64,000 nucleotides of DNA from Agrobacterium tumefaciens. GTDB lineage: Bacteria; Pseudomonadota; Alphaproteobacteria; Rhizobiales; Rhizobiaceae. The position numbers were made by a program, and so were the translations under genes. The stretch is taken from contig NZ_CP115842.1 of NCBI RefSeq assembly GCF_013318015.2, positions 1,227,001 through 1,291,000 of the forward strand, given 5' to 3'. The first letter of the stretch is position 1, and each line of letters starts with the position of its first letter. Of the stretch, positions 18,407 to 26,638 are shown in pieces. The notes under the pieces were generated by a model that saw only the letters and a list, made by a program, of their open reading frames with translations, was not told where the DNA came from and made no database searches.

Positions 18407-19522
18407 CTACAGCATGCCCCAGGCACGGAAGCGGCCGCGGCCCGTAACCTCCCTCAACTCCAGTTGATTGGCGAGCCCTATCGCGCCCTGCGGCGTGGTG
18501 CCGAGTTCCCTGACGATCATGGCCGCCGAAACCACCGGCCGGGAGACGACAAGCTCCACCAGGTCTGGAAGACGCGAAGACGAGCGTCGGCCGGCCAGCT
18601 TGCGCATCATGCGTTCTCTGGCGTGGGTCAGCCTGTCATGTTCCTTCATGCTGGCCAGCGCCGCCTCGTAAAAGCTGTCGAGAAGGGCGACTAGGCGTTG
18701 CGTCTGGTTTCTGGCGTGCCGGCGCTCGCGCGGGACGGCACGAAGACCAGCGCTGAGCGCCGGCAGGTGGTCGGGAGAGACAGCCCCGTCGCGCAGAAAA
18801 GCGGCGGCCATGAGCCTGCCGAGCCAGGGGCTGCGTTGCAGAACCTCGATCATATTCCAGGCATCCAGCAGGATCGCGGTGCGCAGGATTGGGGGCAGCT
18901 CCTCCGTCTGGCCAAGGACCTGCCGCCATTCCTTCAGCCTTTCCTCCTCGTCCCAGTCGGGATCGTTGATCATCGGATGGGCCTCTTCCCGATGTGTCAC
19001 CGGCGCAAGGGTGGTGCCGGCGGTGATCGCGTCCAAGGTCGCGGCGCTTCGCGCCAGAAGTGCGTCCAGCTCGGAAAAGGCCCCGTCCAGCGGTGTTTCG
19101 CCTTCTGCATCAGACTCTTCGTTGCCGGAATGATCCACCGTTTCCGGGGTAAATGCCGTCTCGTCGGCGGCAATTCCCATTCTTCCGCGCAGACGGGAAA
19201 GGCCTGGTGCAGTGAAGGCCCAGCCTGGCGCGTTTGAAAAAATCAGCCGCCTTGAGCGGACGATCCGGTGCGCCGCCGTCATTTCATGGGTTGGCGCCCG
19301 CACATCCATATGGGCGTCATGCAGGACCAGATCTTCCATATGGACGAGTTCGCCATCCACCCACATGGAGGAAATCGCGTCGGTAAAGTCCTGCCTTTCG
19401 ATGAAGCCGTGTTTCATCGGCGACCGGCTTATCCTCTCGTCCAGTCGTGCCAGCGCTTCACCCGCGCGCGCGGCGGGGATTAGAAGCTTTTCGATATGGA
19501 TGTCCGATGTATCGTAAATCAT
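18407..19522 (-). CDS. RHE_PE00001-family protein (DUF1612 with C-terminal HTH)
   Basis: A 371-aa protein of a family largely confined to Rhizobiales and often on their plasmids. The N-terminus (DTSDIHIEKLLIPAARAGEA) and the MWVDGELVHMEDLVLHDAHM segment are hallmarks; the C-terminal third contains an HTH (SRPVVSAAMIVRELGTTPQGAIGLANQ) like the last DUF1612-associated domain. An acidic linker of about 50 residues separates the halves. The function is unknown; DNA binding is inferred from the HTH. Confidence 0.8.
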   Translation of the reverse strand: MIYDTSDIHIEKLLIPAARAGEALARLDERISRSPMKHGFIERQDFTDAISSMWVDGELVHMEDLVLHDAHMDVRAPTHEMTAAHRIVRSRRLIFSNAPGWAFTAPGLSRLRGRMGIAADETAFTPETVDHSGNEESDAEGETPLDGAFSELDALLARSAATLDAITAGTTLAPVTHREEAHPMINDPDWDEEERLKEWRQVLGQTEELPPILRTAILLDAWNMIEVLQRSPWLGRLMAAAFLRDGAVSPDHLPALSAGLRAVPRERRHARNQTQRLVALLDSFYEAALASMKEHDRLTHARERMMRKLAGRRSSSRLPDLVELVVSRPVVSAAMIVRELGTTPQGAIGLANQLELREVTGRGRFRAWGML

Positions 19523-19735
19523 TGATATTTTTTAGTTTGAGCACGGCCGGGTGACAAGGCGGATTAGAATGGTCCGGCGCGGAAGATGGCGAGTAGACGC
19601 TGCCATTGCCATGCTGCGATGCGGCGTAAACTTGCGCATTGCAATATGGCGGGTATATACCCCCTCCGAGAGCGACAAATTATCACACCTTCCGTTCGCC
19701 CTTCCACCTCCAGGCGAGATGAATTGGAGTTTACC

Positions 19736-21049
19736 GTGAATATTATGGCAAATGGTCCCGCTACGGCACCGGATCAGAAAACCCGTTTGAAATCCATTAT
19801 CGGCGGATCGGCGGGCAACCTCGTCGAATGGTACGACTGGTACGTTTATTCGGCCTTCACCCTTTATTTCGCGCCGGTGTTTTTCCCTTCCGGAAACCAG
19901 ACCGCTGAATTGCTGAGCGCGGCCGCCGTTTTTGCCGTCGGATTTCTGATGCGGCCCATCGGTGCGTGGTTCATGGGAACCTATGCCGACCGCAAGGGCC
20001 GCAAGGCCGGCCTGACCTTGTCCGTTACCTTGATGTGCCTCGGCTCGCTGTTGATCGCAATTACACCCGGCCACGAGACGATCGGCATTGCAGCGCCTGC
20101 CATTCTGGTGTTTGCCCGCCTGCTGCAGGGCATCAGCGTCGGCGGTGAATATGGCGCCAGCGCGACCTATCTCAGCGAAATGGCCGGCAAGAACCGTCGC
20201 GGCTTTTTCTCCAGTTTCCAGTATGTGACGCTGATTTCCGGCCAGCTTCTGGCGCTGGCGGTGTTGCTGGTTCTGCAGCGGGTTCTGACACCCGAGCAGC
20301 TCGGCGCTTGGGGCTGGCGCATTCCCTTCTTCATCGGTGGCGTTCTTGCAATTGCGGTGTTTTACATCCGTCGCGGCCTTGCCGAGACGCAGTCCTTTGA
20401 AAATGCCAAGGCGGGCAACGCGGACAAGCCGAAATCGAGCGGATGGGCGCTGTTCAAGCACTATCCGCGGGAAGCGATGATGGTCATGGCGCTGACATCA
20501 GGCGGCACGCTCGCCTTTTACGCCTACACGACCTATCTGCAGAAATTCCTCGTCAATACCTCCGGCTTCAGCAAGGAAAGCGCGACCGAAATCACCACGG
20601 CAGCCCTCTTCGTCTTCATGCTGTGCCAGCCGATTGCCGGTGCGCTGTCGGACAAGGTGGGTCGCAAGCCGCTGATGGTCGGCTTCGGCATTCTTGGAAC
20701 GCTGTTCACCTATCTCATCTTCACGACGCTGGCGACGACAACCGACCCGATCATGGCTTTCGCTCTCGTTCTGGTCGGCCTGTTGATCGTCACCGGCTAC
20801 ACTTCCATCAATGCGGTGGTGAAGGCGGAAATGTTCCCCGCCCACATCCGGGCGCTTGGTGTGGCTCTGCCCTACGCGCTGGCGAACACGATTTTCGGTG
20901 GAACGGCAGAATTCGTAGCCTTGAAGTTCAAGCAGATCGGCCACGAAAACTGGTTCTTCTGGTACGTTACGATCATGATTGCGCTGTCGCTGGTAGTTTA
21001 TGTGAAGATGCGCGATACGCGCGACCATAGTCATATTCACGAGGATTGA
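19736..21049 (+). CDS. MHS-family 2-oxoglutarate/dicarboxylate:H+ symporter (KgtP-like)
   Basis: About 437 aa with 12 membrane helices. The SAGNLVEWYDWYVYSAF opening, GTYADRKGRKAGL loop and RLLQGISVGGEYGAS segment are typical of the metabolite:H+ symporter branch, closest in style to KgtP. GTG 19736 is preferred as start because GGAG lies six bases upstream; ATG 19745 is an alternative. It is followed by a strong bidirectional terminator. Confidence 0.87.
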   Translation: MNIMANGPATAPDQKTRLKSIIGGSAGNLVEWYDWYVYSAFTLYFAPVFFPSGNQTAELLSAAAVFAVGFLMRPIGAWFMGTYADRKGRKAGLTLSVTLMCLGSLLIAITPGHETIGIAAPAILVFARLLQGISVGGEYGASATYLSEMAGKNRRGFFSSFQYVTLISGQLLALAVLLVLQRVLTPEQLGAWGWRIPFFIGGVLAIAVFYIRRGLAETQSFENAKAGNADKPKSSGWALFKHYPREAMMVMALTSGGTLAFYAYTTYLQKFLVNTSGFSKESATEITTAALFVFMLCQPIAGALSDKVGRKPLMVGFGILGTLFTYLIFTTLATTTDPIMAFALVLVGLLIVTGYTSINAVVKAEMFPAHIRALGVALPYALANTIFGGTAEFVALKFKQIGHENWFFWYVTIMIALSLVVYVKMRDTRDHSHIHED

Positions 21050-21070
21050 GCGGCCACAATTATACCAGCG

Positions 21071-21097
21071 AAAGCCCCGCCCCCTGGCGGGGCTTTT
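21071..21097. terminator. Bidirectional intrinsic terminator
   Basis: AAAGCCCCGCC-CCCT-GGCGGGGCTTTT: an 11-bp perfect stem with T run on the plus strand and A run (T on minus) on the other side. It separates the convergent kgtP-like and sensor kinase genes. Confidence 0.9.
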
Positions 21098-21110
21098 GTT
21101 TTCAGCGGAT

Positions 21111-22448
21111 TCAGGCGTCTTCGACCGGAAGCACGATGCGGGCCTCAAAACCGTCCTGTCTGCCGGGTGCAGGGGAGGATAGCACGAGTTCGCCGCCAAT
21201 CTGTTCCATCAGGCTTCTGACGATAGCGAGGCCAAGCCCGGTGCCATCAGCCTTGGACGGGCCTCGGACAAAGCGCGTCGTCAGTTTGGGAAGAAGCGCT
21301 TTGTCGATCGCCGCGCCGGAATTGACGACGCGGATCGTGCCGTTCTCTTCGGCCAGTATGTGCACCGGGCTTTCCGGCGGACTGTGGATCAGGGCGTTTT
21401 CGAGAAGGTTGCGGATGATGATGCCGAAGGCATCCGTGCCCAGCTTGCAGTTCAGGCCGCCTTCGCAGCGATTGGTGAAGCGGATGCGCGACGTGCCGAT
21501 CGCCGTTCTGCTCATATCGTCGATGATGAGCTCGAGAATGGGGATGAGGTCGGTCGCCGTGTCTGTTACCCCGATCCTTGCTTCCGCGCGCGACATCTGC
21601 AGCAGTTTTTCGGCGAGATGGCCGAGATGCATCAGGGCTTTCTCGATATTTTCCACGCGCGGTGCAAGTTCAGGCGGAATATCGGCGTGCAGCCGCTGCG
21701 CCTGCGCCAGCGCGCCGGCAATCGGCGTGCGCAATTCATGGGCGCTGTTGGCGGTAAACTCCCTTTCCGCTTCGATTGTCGATCGCAGCCGCCTCAGCAG
21801 CAGATTGACCGAGCGGGCAATCGGGTGAAGTTCAGCCGGAAACGGCAGGGTTTCCAGCGGCGCGAGATTGCCGCCGTCTTTTTTCCCGATCTCGTCGCGC
21901 AAGGTCTGTATCGGTTGCAGGGTTTTGCGCACCACAAAGATAACGGCAAAGATGCTGGCGGGGATAAGAATGAGAACGGGCAGCAAAATTGCAGTGCCGG
22001 CTTCCTCGATTGCCTCACGCCGGTTTGCGAAGGCATCTGCGACCTGAAGGAAGTAATTCCCGTCCGGTGTCGCCACCGTGTAGATGCGCTGGGTCGCCGT
22101 TTCAGAAAAACCTGGGTCGAGAGAGACCTCGAAAGGTTCGGTCGAACTGTCATGCGAATGAAGGACGACCTGTCCTTCCCGGTCGCGAACCTGATAGGTC
22201 AGATATTCCGCCGCATGTGCAGACTGGTTGAGTTTTTGCGAGGCGGGACCCGTGTTGTTTTCCCTGAGATCGTCCACCAGCAGTGGCAGCAGTCTTTCGG
22301 CTGTTTCCTCAACGCCAGCGTCGAAAATTTCAGCGAACTCGTCCTGCATCACCATGACGCCCAACCCGCAGGCGATAAACCAGGATATGGCGACAACGCT
22401 CGTCAGCGCCGTGACGAGCTTGCGGGTCATGCTGGTTGGTCTGGCCAT
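21111..22448 (-). CDS. Sensor histidine kinase, PmrB/QseC-like
   Basis: 445 aa: membrane helix at ~12-33, periplasmic sensor of about 115 residues, second helix at ~153-173, HAMP, then HisKA with phospho-acceptor His237 (NSAHELRTPIAG) and an ATPase domain with RNLLENALIHSP and DGTGLGLAIVRSL. The first glycine box (DNG in most kinases) reads VVNSGAAID, a little degenerate. It follows the response regulator by 6 bp, downstream of eptA, so envelope signals such as cationic peptides or metals are plausible inputs. Confidence 0.88.
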   Translation of the reverse strand: MARPTSMTRKLVTALTSVVAISWFIACGLGVMVMQDEFAEIFDAGVEETAERLLPLLVDDLRENNTGPASQKLNQSAHAAEYLTYQVRDREGQVVLHSHDSSTEPFEVSLDPGFSETATQRIYTVATPDGNYFLQVADAFANRREAIEEAGTAILLPVLILIPASIFAVIFVVRKTLQPIQTLRDEIGKKDGGNLAPLETLPFPAELHPIARSVNLLLRRLRSTIEAEREFTANSAHELRTPIAGALAQAQRLHADIPPELAPRVENIEKALMHLGHLAEKLLQMSRAEARIGVTDTATDLIPILELIIDDMSRTAIGTSRIRFTNRCEGGLNCKLGTDAFGIIIRNLLENALIHSPPESPVHILAEENGTIRVVNSGAAIDKALLPKLTTRFVRGPSKADGTGLGLAIVRSLMEQIGGELVLSSPAPGRQDGFEARIVLPVEDA

Positions 22449-22454
22449 TTCTGT

Positions 22455-23108
22455 CTACCTGATGGTGTAGCCGACGCCGCGCACGGTCTCGACGCGGTCA
22501 TGGCCGATCTTCTTGCGCAGCCGGCTGATATAGACCTCGACCGTATTGCTTTCTATTTCCGCGCCGAATTCATAGAGCGTGTCGTGCAGTTGAGATTTAG
22601 AGACGACCGCACCGGGATGCTCGACCAGCTTTTCCAGCACGGCCCATTCTCTGGCGCTGAGCGTTTGCGCTGTTCCGTCAACGACGATATTGCGCGCCAC
22701 CTGGTTGATTTCGATGCCGGGCAGGCGAATGACGGGGGCGGAGCGCCCCTCGTACCGCCGCGAGACCGCCAGCATGCGTGCCGAAAGCTCGTTGAGATCG
22801 AAGGGCTTGACCAGATAGTCGTCCGCACCGGCATTCAGTCCGGCAATCCGGTCGGACACCTGGTCGTGCGCCGTCAGAATGATCACCGGCGTCGAGTCAT
22901 CGCGGTTGCGCAGTGATTGCAAAAGGGTGATGCCATCGCCATCCGGCAGCCGCATGTCGAGCAGGATGAGCCCGTAGGCCATGGTCAGCGTCGCCGCCGT
23001 GGCGTCGTCGAGCAACTTAAACCAGTCGACGGCGTGGCCTGCCGCGGCGACATGGTCTCGCAGCGCCTCTCCCAGCACATGATCGTCTTCAACAAGCAGA
23101 ACCCGCAA
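22455..23108 (-). CDS. OmpR-family response regulator, PmrA/QseB-like
   Basis: 217 aa with a receiver domain (acidic pocket EDD at 7-9, phospho-acceptor Asp51 in LILLDMRLPDGDG, Lys in LVKPFDL) and a C-terminal winged helix ending EVYISRLRKKIGHDRVETVRGVGYTIR. It is encoded between eptA and the kinase, in the same order as pmrCAB of enterobacteria. Confidence 0.9.
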   Translation of the reverse strand: MRVLLVEDDHVLGEALRDHVAAAGHAVDWFKLLDDATAATLTMAYGLILLDMRLPDGDGITLLQSLRNRDDSTPVIILTAHDQVSDRIAGLNAGADDYLVKPFDLNELSARMLAVSRRYEGRSAPVIRLPGIEINQVARNIVVDGTAQTLSAREWAVLEKLVEHPGAVVSKSQLHDTLYEFGAEIESNTVEVYISRLRKKIGHDRVETVRGVGYTIR

Positions 23109-23173
23109 GACAGCTCCTTTATCGCGTCGTCTTGCGTATCGCTTTCACGGGATAAGCGTCAAGCACTGTATGT

Positions 23174-24841
23174 TCAGCTATTCTGGCGCTGGGTGCAGCC
23201 GCCGAACACGTCCTGCGCGGAATCGTAGACGGAGGTGGAGACGTTCATCATTCCAAGGATACTGTGGAAATAATTGTCGTGCGAGCGCCCGCCCTTTGCT
23301 GCGCCTTTTGCAAGGCATGCGCGATCCAGCCCCATTGATTTGGCGAAATCATCATCGAACCAGACGAGAAACGGCACATGGGTCTGCTGGTCGGGTGCCA
23401 GCAGATAGGGTGCGCCGTGAAGATAGACGCCGTTCTCGCCAAGCGATTCACCATGGTCCGAGGCGTAGATCATCCCCGTTGCCAGCGTGTTGGAGCGTGC
23501 CTTCAGCTTGTCGATCACGGTCGACAGGAAATGATCGGTGTAGAGAAGCGTGTTGTCATAGGAATTCACGATTTGCGCGTCCGTGCAATTGCCAAGCTCA
23601 GCGGTTCGACAGTCCGGGGTGAACTTCCGGAATTCGTCGGTGTAACGCAGATAGTAGGTCGGCCCATGGCTGCCCATCTGGTGCAACACGATGACACTGT
23701 CCTTCTTGACGTTGTCGAGCCATGCGTCGAGCTTGTCGAAGAAGATATCGTCGCGGCATTCTCCGCCGGTGCAGAAGCGGGTGTCGTTGGTGGAAGGCAG
23801 GTCGAAAAAGGGAATGCGGTCGGCCACGTTCTTGCTGCCGGTGTTGTTGTCCAGCCAGGTTGCACCGACACCGGCATGGACAAGAACATCCATGACGTTC
23901 TCGTTGGCGAGCGCCTTGTTGTGGCTATACTCAGAACGCGGGAATTTCGAGAACATGCAGGGAATGGAAATCGCCGTCGCAGTGCCGCAGCTGGTTGTAT
24001 TAGGGAAATAGATCACGTCGCGCTTTGCCAGTTCCGGGTTTGTGTCGCGCCCATAGCCGTTCAGGGAAAAGTTCGCGGCGCGCGCGGTCTCACCAGCCAC
24101 GATGACGGTGATACGTGGCTTGTGGATGCCACCCAGCGCCGGCAGGATTTTCGCATCCTTGCCGATCGGGCTCACCTGTATGTCAGCTTCCTTTTCCGCC
24201 TGCGTCAGATAGTGAATGGTGGATATGATCGGCGACAAGGGATTGACGCTTTTGACGATATCCTTGTGCTGGCGCACGGCGGTGGTGAATGTTTTGGAAT
24301 TCGCAAAGCTGATGATGCCGGCAACGGTGAGGCAGATCAGGATGCTGACGGTGTTCCACAGCAGCTTGTCGATGATCGGCCGATGCCGAACCCGGACGGC
24401 GGCGATGACGAGCGACGGCACCAGCCCATAGATGGTCAGATGCCAGAAAAGGCCAGGTGTCATCAGATTGCCCGCTTCCACCCGCGTGGTCTCCACGGCG
24501 TTGCGGATCATGTCGCTGTCGATGATGATGCCGTAGCGGTCCATGAACCATGAAGCCGCCGCGGCCGCGAATACCAGCAAGATAAGAAACGGCTTGATGA
24601 GATATTTGGCGGAAAAAATGGTGATGAGCGCGCCGAAAAGCGCCGCTATGGCGACATAAAGCCCAACGATGGCGACCGGATAGGCGGAAAGATAGGTGTG
24701 AACCTTCGACCAGAACGTCTGGTTTGTAAAAAACAGCAGATAGGCTCCCGTCAGCAGACAGAGCGGCACGCTGCCTATTTCCGGACGATACGTTATTGTT
24801 CCCGTCGCTTTCGCGGTAAAAAGAGCCACTGCCAGATCCAC
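23174..24841 (-). CDS. eptA: Phosphoethanolamine transferase, EptA/PmrC type
   Basis: About 555 aa: five N-terminal membrane helices (residues ~25-190) and a periplasmic sulfatase-fold domain. Catalytic features are GETARAANFSLNGYGRDTNP with the zinc Glu, the nucleophile Thr in TTSCGTATAISIPC, and ASDHGESLGENGVYLHG with zinc Asp and His; several Cys pairs would form disulfides. It moves phosphoethanolamine from phosphatidylethanolamine to lipid A. The start is uncertain: GTG 24841 has no good ribosome site, while typical homologues begin close to RPEIGSVPLC. Upstream are the palindrome AGTGTCACACT (24966-24976) and two TGAAAG repeats 13 bp apart. Confidence 0.9.
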   Translation of the reverse strand: MDLAVALFTAKATGTITYRPEIGSVPLCLLTGAYLLFFTNQTFWSKVHTYLSAYPVAIVGLYVAIAALFGALITIFSAKYLIKPFLILLVFAAAAASWFMDRYGIIIDSDMIRNAVETTRVEAGNLMTPGLFWHLTIYGLVPSLVIAAVRVRHRPIIDKLLWNTVSILICLTVAGIISFANSKTFTTAVRQHKDIVKSVNPLSPIISTIHYLTQAEKEADIQVSPIGKDAKILPALGGIHKPRITVIVAGETARAANFSLNGYGRDTNPELAKRDVIYFPNTTSCGTATAISIPCMFSKFPRSEYSHNKALANENVMDVLVHAGVGATWLDNNTGSKNVADRIPFFDLPSTNDTRFCTGGECRDDIFFDKLDAWLDNVKKDSVIVLHQMGSHGPTYYLRYTDEFRKFTPDCRTAELGNCTDAQIVNSYDNTLLYTDHFLSTVIDKLKARSNTLATGMIYASDHGESLGENGVYLHGAPYLLAPDQQTHVPFLVWFDDDFAKSMGLDRACLAKGAAKGGRSHDNYFHSILGMMNVSTSVYDSAQDVFGGCTQRQNS

Positions 24842-25039
24842 CAGATTTCCGATAGGCCGGCGGCAACGAAAAAGGGGCGGGAACGCCGCTGTCCAAGCTG
24901 CCGCATGGGCCGATCAATGGCGGATGCTTCATTTTGCTGACATCAACCTGAAAGCTTGTCATGAAAGTGTCACACTCCTTGGTGGGCTTCTGGCGAGGGC
25001 TGCGTTTCAGATCGAGGAGATCAGCCGGCGATGGAGCGC

Positions 25040-25303
25040 TCAATTGAGCCCCAGAATGCCTGTGGCGGTGGTGCGGGTTGCAAATATGCGGGTGGCCCTG
25101 ACCGGCAGCAGGCTGCCTGCGGGCAGGTTCTGGAAGGTCACCGTCGCGCCAGAAAGCAGGGTCAGGCAGAGATGACCACCATTGCCCACATAGATGGCGC
25201 GCGTGGGGGAAGGAAGCGGGTTCGTATCATCAGGAACAACCTCGAAAGCATGGGATGCCGGGGATTCGAGGCCTGCGGCGTGGTGTTCGTAAGTCTCAGC
25301 CAT
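25040..25303 (-). CDS. Spike base protein, RCAP_Rcc01079 family (GTA/phage-type)
   Basis: 87 aa with a good GGGAG site. The pattern PASHAFEVVPDDTNPLPSPT, RAIYVGNGGHLCLTL, ATVTFQNLPAGSLLPVRATRI matches the small beta-rich spike-base proteins named after Rhodobacter capsulatus Rcc01079, a head-spike component of its gene transfer agent. No other phage or GTA gene is nearby. In Rhodobacter the homologue is also encoded away from the main cluster, so it may serve one elsewhere or have another job. Confidence 0.75.
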   Translation of the reverse strand: MAETYEHHAAGLESPASHAFEVVPDDTNPLPSPTRAIYVGNGGHLCLTLLSGATVTFQNLPAGSLLPVRATRIFATRTTATGILGLN

Positions 25304-25567
25304 TGCTGTCTCCCGTAAATCGAAATCTGCCGCGATTATACGGTGCGCCGCGGCTGCGGGGAAAAGCGGGAACAGAAAATATCCGGACGGGATTTAGGCC
25401 TTGCTTCCGGTTTGCCGAAAAGAGCGCCATTCTTTCCGTAATCTCATGTGGTTGCGTCGCTTGGCCTGTTGCCACCGATGCCGCGGAAACGGACGATGAC
25501 GGGTTTTTCGTCCACGGGATCGGCAGCCGGGTCGTGGATATTCAGCGCATGGGCGGGTGCGGTCGCG

Positions 25568-26482
25568 TCAATTGCGGGTATGGAGAATGAAGGCCCTGAC
25601 GGCGGGAGAGGCTTCCGTTTTCCGGTGGGCGATGGCGAGGTCGGAAGTCGTGGCGCTTGCTGCAAGCGGCACGTAGCGCACGCCGGGCAACCGCAGACAA
25701 TCGAGCGAGCGCGGCACCAGCGCCACACCGAGGCCGATCGCCACCATGCTGGTAATGGTGGTGTAATCCCGGCCTTCCGGGCTTATCGTTGGCTGGAACC
25801 CGGCCTCGTTGCAGGCTTCTATCGTATTGTAATGAAAGCCGACATCCGGCGGCTGCCGCGGTGTGATGAAGGTCTCGTCGGCAAGGTTCTTGAGGTCGAC
25901 CTGCAGCGCAAAGGCCAGGGGATGGTTTTCAGGAAGTGCGGCCACCAGCGGTTCGCGCAGAACCACATGGGTTGTGACACCTTCCGGAACGGGCGCAGGC
26001 GGGCGGATGAAGGCAAAATCCAGATTTCCGTCGGCGATCTTGGCGAGTTGCAGCCGCATCTCCATCTCGATCAGTTGCAGTTCCACATCGGGATGAGAGG
26101 CGCGGAAACTGGCGATGGACTGGATCATCAGGCCGGAATAGGCGGCCGAAGCGACATAACCGATGGAGATGCGGCCCGTCTCGCCGCGATCGACGCGTTT
26201 AAGCGCCGCAAGTGTCGCCTCGGCATTGGCGAGAATTTTGCGGGCATCCTCATAAAGAAGCTGGCCAGGCGTGGTGAGCTTCACCGATCGCCGTGTCCGG
26301 TCAAGCAACGGCATGCCGACGATCTGCTCGAGCGCCATGATCTGCTGGCTCAGACCCGGCTGGGCAATGCCGAGGCGGGCGGCGGCGCGCTCGAAATTGC
26401 GCTCATCCACCAGCGTGGTGAAATAGCGCAGGTGCCGCAGCTCGAACGCGTCCGCCCGGTTTGCCGGTTTCCTGCCCATCAT
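25568..26482 (-). CDS. LysR-family transcription regulator
   Basis: About 304 aa. The N-terminal winged helix reads LRHLRYFTTLVDERNFERAA, ARLGIAQPGLSQQIMALEQ, and the C-terminal ~210 residues form the inducer-binding domain. Starts GTG 26485, ATG 26482 and ATG 26479 are adjacent; AGGAAAGG upstream suits 26482. It is divergent from the TonB receptor gene with about 155 bp between, so it may regulate that gene or itself; the ligand is unknown. Confidence 0.88.
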   Translation of the reverse strand: MMGRKPANRADAFELRHLRYFTTLVDERNFERAAARLGIAQPGLSQQIMALEQIVGMPLLDRTRRSVKLTTPGQLLYEDARKILANAEATLAALKRVDRGETGRISIGYVASAAYSGLMIQSIASFRASHPDVELQLIEMEMRLQLAKIADGNLDFAFIRPPAPVPEGVTTHVVLREPLVAALPENHPLAFALQVDLKNLADETFITPRQPPDVGFHYNTIEACNEAGFQPTISPEGRDYTTITSMVAIGLGVALVPRSLDCLRLPGVRYVPLAASATTSDLAIAHRKTEASPAVRAFILHTRN

Positions 26483-26638
26483 CACTGCCTTTCCTGACGG
26501 ATTTGAATAATTCCAAGCTATTATCCGTAAGAATTTTCATAATCAGTAGTTCTGAAAAAATCCAGTTTCACTTATTGGATCACAATCCGCTCCTTGCGTA
26601 ATAAGATGACTTAAATTCTCCAGAAAAATAACCGTCTC

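Noticed and set aside
24949..24967. PmrA-box-like direct repeat upstream of eptA
   Set aside because: The TGAAAG copies have a 13-bp period, not the 11-bp period of PmrA-type boxes; left only as a remark.
26520..26638. Possible Fur, RirA or Irr box before the TonB receptor
   Set aside because: I found only TTCTCCAGAA and a weak ATTAT/ATAAT pair; neither fits the known iron-box patterns well enough to annotate.
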